A stretch of DNA of 7,495 nucleotides, taken from positions 1-7,495 of the forward strand of contig CAIXUF010001327.1 in assembly GCA_903922535.1 (NCBI GenBank), written 5' to 3'. Source of the DNA: Candidatus Hydrogenedentota bacterium. Its GTDB lineage: Bacteria > Hydrogenedentota > Hydrogenedentia > Hydrogenedentiales > CAITNO01. Made by a program: the position numbers and the translations under genes. This document shows positions 1-6,000 of this stretch, in pieces. The notes beneath the pieces are model-generated. The model worked only from the letters and a program-made list of their open reading frames with translations, was not told the origin of the DNA and ran no database searches. Each line of letters begins with the position of its first letter. Positions within the stretch are counted from its first letter, which is position 1.

Positions 1-1334
1 CCCTTCACGACGGGAATCCACGCCATCGCGATCGCCACCATCACGCCCGTGGCAATGCGGCCCATGCGGACGATTTCGTGCTGCGACGCCTTCGGGCGCA
101 TCTTCTCGTAAATGTCCACCGTGAAGAGCGTCGAACAGGCGTTGAAAACGCCGGCGAGCGACCCCATAAGCGCCGAGAGCAGGCCGGCCACGACAATCCC
201 GCGCAGGCCGGGCGGCAGCAGGTGCTGCACCAGCAGCGGAAACGCGCCCTGCGCGCCGTTCGGCTGGTTGAAGGCCTCCGTAAGCGCGGGAACCTTGCCG
301 CTTTTGGCGAGGGCGAAGGCGATCAAGCCCGGGATAATGAAGAGATAGACCGGAAAGAGTTTCAGAAATGCGGCAAAGATGGACCCCTGCCGGGCGACCC
401 TTTCACTCGGGGCGCCGAGCGCGCGCTGGACGATGTACTGGTCGGTGCACCAATACCACAGGCCGATGACCGGCGCGCAGATCGCCATTCCCAGCCACGG
501 GAAGTTGCCGTTGAAATACCACGCCTGCCGCACAATGTTGCCGGCCCCGTCCAACTCCTTGACCGGCGCCCATGTGGCAATCGTGCCGGCGGGCACAAGC
601 GGCTTCCACAGATTGAACATCTCGGAGCCGCAGACAGACCTGAGTTCGCCCCACCCGCCAAGCTTGATGAGGCCGTACACCGTCAGCAGCAGCGATCCGC
701 AGATGAGGACCACCACCTGGACCGTGTCGCTGTAGGCCACGGCGCGCATGCCGCCGAGCGTTGTGTACAGGCCGGTCAGCACGATGACCGCAATCGATCC
801 GACCCAAAAACTGTCGAGATGAACCGGGCCAATGTTCAACTGCAACTCAGGGAGCAGCGCGCCAAACACCACGCCGCCGGCGAAAATGCCCACGGCGATT
901 TTCGAGACAATGAAGGTCAGCAGCGAGGAGATGGAAAGGAGGTAGCGCGACTGCGTGCTGAATCGCCTTTCCAGGAACTCCGGCATGGTGAAGACAAGCG
1001 AACGGGCATAGAACGGAACAAACACCCACGCGAGCACCAGCAGGCACCAGGCGTGGAGTTCATAGTGCGCCAGCGCCACACCGTCTTTCGCGCCCGAACC
1101 GGCCAGCCCGACGATGTGCTCCGAACCGATGTTCGACGCGAATATGGATGCGCCGATGACCCACCAGCTCAGGTTTCGCCCGGCGAGGAAGTAGTCCGCG
1201 GCGGTGTCTTTGCGCCGCGCCACCACCCACCAGACAACGCCCAGGAGAACACAGAAGTAGGCGGCAATGGCCGCCCAGTCAAGACCGGTCAGCGTTGAGG
1301 CGCCGACCACAAGGATGGGGTTGATTTTGTTCAT
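1..1334 (-). CDS. Sodium/sugar cotransporter, SSS (SGLT) family, C-terminus cut by window edge
   Basis: The first 444 residues of an inner-membrane Na+/solute symporter are visible; the rest lies left of the window. Seen: many hydrophobic segments and family blocks such as GASIFASNIGSEH (61-73), TMPEFLERRF (116-125), LYTTLGG (189-195), WYWCTDQ (293-299) and STLFTVDIY (401-409). From knowledge of human SGLT1, its sugar-site residues N78, H83, E102, Y290, W291 and K321 align with N68, H73, E92, Y294, W295 and K325 here, so a sugar substrate is likely (inference); the position matching Q457 is outside the window. One of the paired Na2-site serines is glycine (G391, next to S392). Family members are about 500-670 residues with roughly 14 membrane helices. 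The ATG at 1334 is chosen because GAGGGA lies nine bases upstream and the frame opens into a normal short N-terminus. No partner gene is adjacent. The exact sugar cannot be read from sequence. Confidence 0.95.
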   Translation of the reverse strand, partial: MNKINPILVVGASTLTGLDWAAIAAYFCVLLGVVWWVVARRKDTAADYFLAGRNLSWWVIGASIFASNIGSEHIVGLAGSGAKDGVALAHYELHAWCLLVLAWVFVPFYARSLVFTMPEFLERRFSTQSRYLLSISSLLTFIVSKIAVGIFAGGVVFGALLPELQLNIGPVHLDSFWVGSIAVIVLTGLYTTLGGMRAVAYSDTVQVVVLICGSLLLTVYGLIKLGGWGELRSVCGSEMFNLWKPLVPAGTIATWAPVKELDGAGNIVRQAWYFNGNFPWLGMAICAPVIGLWYWCTDQYIVQRALGAPSERVARQGSIFAAFLKLFPVYLFIIPGLIAFALAKSGKVPALTEAFNQPNGAQGAFPLLVQHLLPPGLRGIVVAGLLSALMGSLAGVFNACSTLFTVDIYEKMRPKASQHEIVRMGRIATGVMVAIAMAWIPVVK

Positions 1335-1342
1335 GCTTGAAA

Positions 1343-1348
1343 TCCCTC
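1343..1348 (-). promoter_or_regulatory. Ribosome binding site of the symporter
   Basis: GAGGGA on the minus strand, eight bases from the ATG at 1334. It supports that start. Confidence 0.65.
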
Positions 1349-1439
1349 AGTTGTTCCGGGAGGATGCTGGCGGATTTGGCGTTGGTTCAAACCACCCGTT
1401 CCCTCGCTCGCGCTCAATGAATGGACCAGAATCGGAAAT

Positions 1440-1459
1440 TGTGCGCTATTTTACGCACA
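1440..1459. repeat. Short inverted repeat, possible operator
   Basis: TGTGCG (1440-1445) and CGCACA (1454-1459) are perfect 6-base inverted arms around an A/T-rich 8-base centre. The centre contains the predicted -10 of the symporter, which is a typical place for a repressor site. Six-base arms can arise by chance, and no regulator gene is in the window. Confidence 0.35.
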
Positions 1460-1476
1460 CGCCCGGGAAAATCCAA
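1448..1476 (-). promoter_or_regulatory. Possible sigma-70-like promoter for the symporter
   Basis: On the minus strand TTGGAT (1471-1476) and TAAAAT (1448-1453) are separated by 17 bases. The -10 is a 5/6 match, the -35 only 3/6. It would give a leader of about 105 bases before the symporter ATG. The prediction is from pattern only, and a chance match is possible. Confidence 0.35.
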
Positions 1477-1573
1477 CCCCGCGGAACACGGGAGCGCCCG
1501 TCTTTGGAGAAACAGTCCCGGCGCCCCGCCCTAAAGTCCCGCCAAACGCACACGCATGAACGCTCCAGATCAC

Positions 1574-1605
1574 TTCCCTGCAGCGGGCAGGCCCGCCGCA
1601 GGGAA
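1574..1605. repeat. Long GC-rich palindrome (15-base arms, 2-base loop)
   Basis: Arms 1574-1588 and 1591-1605 are complementary at 14 of 15 positions around the loop AG. The one mismatch (A1582/C1597) becomes a G-U pair in minus-strand RNA, so a minus-strand transcript could pair all 15 positions. It lies about 120 bases after the lipoprotein stop and about 240 bases before the symporter start. No T-run follows on either strand, so it is not a standard intrinsic terminator. It could be a REP-like dispersed palindrome, a terminator or processing hairpin between the two minus-strand genes, or a protein site. Confidence 0.7.
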
Positions 1606-1726
1606 AGCGTGAACCTGGGCAAAACACAGAACCAAACATCTCCCGCCGTTCTTGCAGTCGCCTGCGTTGGCGGAAAAATCAAACCCTGTTCTTACCGCAT
1701 GTCTTCAGTCCCGGGACGATGCCGTC

Positions 1727-2305
1727 TCAGGAGGTGACCCGGTCCAATTGCAGGGATGGAACGGCGGTGTCGACGCCGTTCACGGTCACATGCGTGCCCT
1801 GCCATGGGATGGTGCCGGGCGCGGCCTCGAACTGGGCGCGGAGGGCTGCGGGAAGCAGATTAAAACCCGGATACATGTAGAGCTTGTTCTGGTTCTGGAT
1901 GGTGTAGATGCACTGCGTGGACACCGAGAAACTCTGAATATTGAAATCGATTCCGATGACGTTGGCGCTCGCGTTGTTCAGCGTGAGATTCACCTTGGGG
2001 ATGGCCGTGGTAAGGTCCTTGACAAAGGTGCCCGTGACGGTCACAGTGGCCAGCCCGCCGACTATCGGGATGTCCGGGTGGACCGAGATGGTGATTTTGC
2101 CGTCATCACCAAAGATGACTTGGGCATCGGGCGAAATCGCGATGGGCAAGTTGAGGTTGGCGGCCGCAATCAGCGCGTCGAGGGAACCGGTCCACTCGCC
2201 CTCGAGCCCGGTGCCGTCGCCCGGAATGTCGTTGTTCGCGGGGCACCCCGCCAGGAACAGCATGCACGTCGCCAATCCCGCCATGATAAAGATTCTGCGT
2301 TTCAT
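1727..2305 (-). CDS. Small secreted lipoprotein of unknown function
   Basis: 192 residues. Seen: a type II signal peptide with basic start MKRR, hydrophobic core (about 5-18) and lipobox LAGC, so Cys21 would be lipidated and the mature chain anchored in the envelope. Residue +2 is proline rather than aspartate, which (by the E. coli rule) does not suggest inner-membrane retention. The mature part begins with a flexible Asn/Asp/Gly stretch, then EGEWTG (35-40), alternating hydrophobic strands rich in Val, Ile and Thr (about 62-130), and a Leu/Ala segment near 149-162. This resembles beta-barrel or beta-sandwich lipoproteins that carry an 'EGxW.G' start, but I recognise no named family. The only other mature cysteine is Cys132. 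The start is fixed by GAGGAG eight bases upstream. It stands alone: the symporter begins 392 bases downstream on the same strand and the repeat protein is divergent. Confidence 0.88.
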   Translation of the reverse strand: MKRRIFIMAGLATCMLFLAGCPANNDIPGDGTGLEGEWTGSLDALIAAANLNLPIAISPDAQVIFGDDGKITISVHPDIPIVGGLATVTVTGTFVKDLTTAIPKVNLTLNNASANVIGIDFNIQSFSVSTQCIYTIQNQNKLYMYPGFNLLPAALRAQFEAAPGTIPWQGTHVTVNGVDTAVPSLQLDRVTS

Positions 2306-2313
2306 CCCGACAT

Positions 2314-2319
2314 CTCCTC
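2314..2319 (-). promoter_or_regulatory. Ribosome binding site of the lipoprotein
   Basis: GAGGAG on the minus strand, eight bases before the ATG at 2305, is a near-consensus Shine-Dalgarno at ideal spacing. It also argues against the internal ATG at codon 8. Confidence 0.8.
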
Positions 2320-2479
2320 TTTTGGTGTTACGGCTCCGCCCTGTCTGAATCTGTGGCGGGCCGCTGTTTGGTTTTTGGAAACCTACCTGCTCAAGAATAC
2401 CACAACGGCGGCAAACAAAGTATCCTGAAAACAGTCATCCCATAGATTTGCCAAACGGCCTTGTCTTGTGTCGTAAGTT

Positions 2480-2509
2480 GTTATAGGTCAATGCCCGTAC
2501 TGGCGTCAA
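2480..2509 (-). promoter_or_regulatory. Sigma-70-like promoter, probably for the lipoprotein
   Basis: On the minus strand TTGACG (2504-2509) and TATAAC (2480-2485) are separated by 18 bases; each is a 5/6 match to consensus. Transcription would start near 2473 and give a leader of about 170 bases before the lipoprotein ATG. No better promoter was found closer to the gene. Confidence 0.5.
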
Positions 2510-2854
2510 CTCCAAGTTTCTGTCCAGGAATTTCGGCGGGTCCCGGTCTTCCTTGCGTCAAGCGGCGTCCTGCTGTCCCATAGGCCGCAGTGTGGCGCCG
2601 TCTATCCTGGTGCAAATCCCGGCAAGTATGCTTGGTGAGGGGTGGCCAGCAGCCGCAAGTTGCCGCCTGCACCAGACCCCAGACCCTTCTTTTGGTTCCG
2701 GCGCAACCGCACCCACTTCAACCATGTCCCATGCCGCCGTTCCCAACTCCCAAATTCGCCCCCGGCAGCTACCGCGAAGCCCTTTGGTCCAACAGGTCAT
2801 CCTCCGCGTGTCTAACCGGCGTTGGGCCTATCACAGGGCGGCGATAGAAAGATC
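2510..2854. other. Intergenic stretch with no supported gene
   Basis: This lies between two divergent promoters. Frames on both strands are open for 60-100 codons but give unfamiliar, low-complexity translations without good ribosome sites, as expected from GC-rich non-coding DNA. An 8-base inverted pair, CTGGTGCA (2607-2614) and TGCACCAG (2668-2675), encloses 53 bases that could fold into small hairpins such as CAAG-TATG-CTTG. A decayed gene or a structured RNA cannot be excluded, but neither is shown. Confidence 0.5.
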
Positions 2855-2883
2855 TTGACGTCCTGGATCTCCAGGTATAAACT
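2855..2883 (+). promoter_or_regulatory. Sigma-70-like promoter for the kelch/Ig repeat protein
   Basis: TTGACG (2855-2860) is a 5/6 -35. Two overlapping -10 readings exist: TATAAA (2876-2881) at 15-base spacing or TAAACT (2878-2883) at 17 bases. Either places the start near 2890, about 95 bases before the ATG at 2986. The spacer is filled by an inverted repeat (2862-2875). Confidence 0.55.
2862..2875. repeat. Inverted repeat inside the promoter spacer, possible operator
   Basis: CCTGGA-TC-TCCAGG is a perfect 14-base inverted repeat lying wholly between the -35 and the first -10. A protein bound here would block RNA polymerase or, given the short 15-base spacing, could realign the two elements as MerR-type activators do. 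No regulator gene is visible to pair it with. Confidence 0.45.
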
Positions 2884-2889
2884 GTTCTT

Positions 2890-2972
2890 GGCTGGCATGC
2901 GAGGGGTTGCCCCGGTGCCGGTTCGGCGGGGGGCTGTCCCCGGCGCGGGTGAGCGGTGATTTTGGAATCTAT
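2890..2972 (+). other. GC-rich leader of the repeat-protein mRNA
   Basis: The predicted 5' leader has several short GC pairings: GGGG-TTG-CCCC (2903-2913), GCCG-GTT-CGGC (2917-2927) and GGGG followed by CCCC around 2930-2941. The ribosome site lies just beyond them. I recognise no riboswitch class, and the pairings may simply reflect base composition. Confidence 0.3.
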
Positions 2973-2978
2973 GGAGGG
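2973..2978 (+). promoter_or_regulatory. Ribosome binding site that decides the start of the repeat protein
   Basis: GGAGGG lies seven bases before the ATG at 2986. An earlier in-frame ATG at 2971 overlaps this motif and lacks a good site of its own, so 2986 is preferred. The start also gives a normal signal peptide. Confidence 0.75.
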
Positions 2979-2985
2979 CCTGGTC

Positions 2986-3084
2986 ATGCGTCAACAAAGC
3001 GGGACCGTGGTGGGGGTGTGGGTGCTCTTGTTGGTCGGGGGACTCGTCCTGACGGGCGGGGGACCGGTCTGGAACGCGGCGGCG
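2986..3084 (+). other. Signal peptide of the repeat protein
   Basis: Codons 1-33. A short N-region with one arginine (R2) is followed by a Val/Leu/Gly/Trp hydrophobic core (about 8-23), then a small-residue region ending AAA before QD, a standard signal peptidase I site. There is no lipobox cysteine at the cut, so export without lipid anchoring is expected. Confidence 0.8.
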
Positions 3085-6000
3085 CAGGATGCCTGTCTGA
3101 CCGTGAATTGGGCCGGAATGAAGGGAACCCTTGATTTCGGCCTGGGGCCGGTCTACGGCACGCAGTGTGTGGAAGACCCAGCCAACCGACCCGGCGTGCG
3201 CAACTCCGCAGTCTCGTGGACGGACCCCTCCGGCAAACTGTGGCTCTTTGGCGGCTCCAATGTATCGGGTTACTTGAACGATTTATGGAAATATGACCCG
3301 GCCACTGGCAACTGGAATTGGATGAAGGGCGGCTCGACGCCAAACCAGTCCGGAACCTACGGCACACTTGGGACGCCCGATCCGGCCAACGCTCCCGGCG
3401 CGCGCAGTCTGGCCTTCTCTTGGACGGACCTTTCGGGCAATCTGTGGCTCTTCGGCGGCTCCGGCTACGCAGCCTCTGGCACCGTCCATGTACTCAACGA
3501 CCTGTGGAAGTATGACCGGGCCACCGGTAACTGGACTTGGATGAAAGGCTCGTCGTCAAACGCGCAGACTGGGACTTACGGCACGCTTGGAACCCCGGCG
3601 GCGGCCAACATGCCCGGCGCGCGTTATGGTGGGGTGTCGTGGGTTGACTCTTCGGGCATGCTGTGGCTCTTCGGCGGCTGGGGCTTCGCAGCCTCTGGCG
3701 CCGAGGATTACATCAACGACTTGTGGAAGTATGACCCGGCCACCGGCAACTGGACCTGGATGAAGGGGTCCTCGGCGAGAGGACAAAACGGCACCTACGG
3801 TACGCGCGGAACGCCGACGGCGACCAACACCCCCGGCGGGCGCGATGACGCGGTTGCTTGGACCGACAGCTCGGGCAAACTCTGGCTCTTTGGCGGCTTA
3901 GGGTTGGGCAGTTCGGCCGGTCCAAATGATCTCAACGACCTTTGGAAATTCGACCCGGCCACCGGCAACTGGACCTGGATGAAGGGCGCCTCGACGTACA
4001 ACCAAGCCGGGATCTACGGCACGCGCGGAACGCCGAACTCGGCCAACACCCCCGGTGCGCTCGATAATGCGGTTGCTTGGACAGACCCCTCGGGGAAGCT
4101 GTGGCTCTTTGGCGGGGACGGATACGCCACTGACGGCGGTGGTCGCCTCAACGACCTGTGGAAATACGACCCTGCCACTGGCAACTGGACTTGGATGAAA
4201 GGAACCGCGACGGTCAGCCGGTCCGGAACCTACGGCACCCTGGGAACGCCGGCCGCCGCCAACACCCCTGGCGGGCGTTATAGTGGGGTGTCGTGGACGG
4301 ACTCTTCGGGCAGACTCTGGCTCTTCGGCGGCAGCGGCTTTGACTGCGCGGGAGCTGTGGGTTATCTCGGGGATCTATGGCAGTACGACTTGGGCACGGG
4401 CAACTGGACCTGGTCGGGTGGTTCCGCGAAGGCGGCCCAGGTGGGGACGTACGGCATGCTCGGGACACCGGCGGCGGCCAACACCCCCGGCGCGCGCACG
4501 GGCGCAGTCTCGTGGACCAGTGCTTTGGGCAGTCTATGGCTCTTTGGCGGGATCGGATTCGCCGCCAACGCGGGTGGTGACCTCAACGACCTGTGGAAAT
4601 ACGACCCCACCACCGGCAACTGGACTTGGATGAAGGGTGCCTCGACGGTACCCAGCCAGTCCGGAACCTACGGTACGCTGGGGACGCCAGCGGTGGCCAA
4701 CACTCCCGGCGCGCGCTACGGCGCGGTCTCGTGGACTGACCGTTCGGGCATGCTGTGGCTCTTCGGCGGGAACGGCCACAGCGGTTCGGGGAGTACCGGT
4801 TCCCTCAATGACCTCTGGAAATATGACCCCGCCACGGGCAACTGGACTTGGATGAAGGGCACCGCGACGGTCAATAAAGTGGGGACCTACGGCACGCTGG
4901 GGACGCCGGCGGCGGCCAACACCCCCGGCGCGCGCCGTACCGCAGTCTCGTGGACCGACGCATCGGGCAATCTGTGGCTCTTCGGCGGGAACGGCTACCC
5001 CGGTTCCGGGAGTTCCGGCTATCTCAACGACCTGTGGCAGTACAATTCGGCCACGGGCAATTGGACGTGGAGGAAGGGTGCCTCAACGGTCAGCCAGTCC
5101 GGAACCTATGGCACGCTCGGGACACCCGCGGCGGCCAACATGCCCGGCGCGCGGTACGGCGGGGTTTCGTGGACAGACGCTTCCGGCGCATTATGGACCT
5201 TCGGCGGCTACGGTTATGACAGCGCGGGAAATCTGGGCAACCTCAATGACCTGTGGAAGTATGACCCGGCCTCGGGCAACTGGACTTGGATGAAGGGCTC
5301 CCCCACGATCAACCAGGCCGGAACATATGGCACACTCGGGACGCCCCGCCCGGCCAACACACCCGGCGCGCGCTTGAATGCGGTCCCGTGGACTGACACT
5401 TCAGGTAAACTCTGGCTCTTCGGCGGCAATGGTTACGACAGTTCGGGGTCCTCGGGCTATCTGAACGACCTATGGAGTTATGATCCGTCCTCCGGCAACT
5501 GGACTTGGATTAACGGAGCCTCTATCACGAACCAGTTCGGCGTCTGCGGCGCAATAGGGGCACCCTACCCGTCAAACACGCCCGGGGCAAGACATCAAGC
5601 AGTATCGTGGCTGGACCTTTCGGGCACACTGTGGCTTTTTGGCGGCTCCGGCTACGATTGCGACGGGTATCAAACGACCCTCGGCGATCTATGGCGTGCC
5701 TTTGAAGTCACGGAGACCACCCCGCCGGTCATCACGTTGCTGGGCGCCAACCCTATTACTGTGGAATACCGCGCACTCTACGCCGATCCAGGCGCGACGG
5801 CCAGCGACACCTGCTCGGGCAACCTGACCGGCAGCATCGCCGTCACCAATCCGGTCGATGTAAACACGCCGGGTGCCTACACCGTCCGCTACAATGTCAG
5901 CGACGGCAACGGCAACAACGCAGTGGAAGTCACGCGCACGGTCAACGTGGTGGACACCATTCAGCCCGCCATCACGCTGGTCGGCGCCAGTCCGGTCACG

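Larger units (their letters stand above)
1335..1726. other. Intergenic spacer between symporter and lipoprotein
   Basis: These 392 bases contain the possible symporter promoter, the inverted repeat at 1440-1459 and the palindrome at 1574-1605. Reading frames here give arginine/serine-rich translations without recognisable domains or good ribosome sites, so I call no gene. A small hairpin (CGCC/GGCG, about 1660-1673) is next to an A/T run but has the wrong polarity for a terminator of either gene. Confidence 0.6.

Noticed and set aside
78..1298. A 406-codon open frame on the plus strand opposite the symporter
   Set aside because: The minus frame encodes an unmistakable SGLT family protein. 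The plus translation is Arg/His/Gln-rich with no domain, a typical antisense shadow.
1655..1685. Intrinsic terminator for the lipoprotein
   Set aside because: The small hairpin is preceded, not followed, by the T-run on the minus strand.
1652..2428. A 258-codon plus-strand frame over the lipoprotein gene
   Set aside because: It is antisense to the lipoprotein, which has a lipobox and a good ribosome site. The plus frame has neither.
2892..2913. Sigma-54-like promoter (TGGCATG followed by TTGC)
   Set aside because: The GG and GC elements are 13 bases apart instead of the required 10.
2971..2973. Alternative upstream ATG for the repeat protein
   Set aside because: It overlaps the Shine-Dalgarno of the 2986 start and has no good site of its own. 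It would add five residues, including an acidic one, before the signal peptide.
3238..5694. CRISPR array or non-coding tandem repeat
   Set aside because: The period is 219 bases, the frame is fully open, and the units are degenerate at third positions. These are protein repeats.
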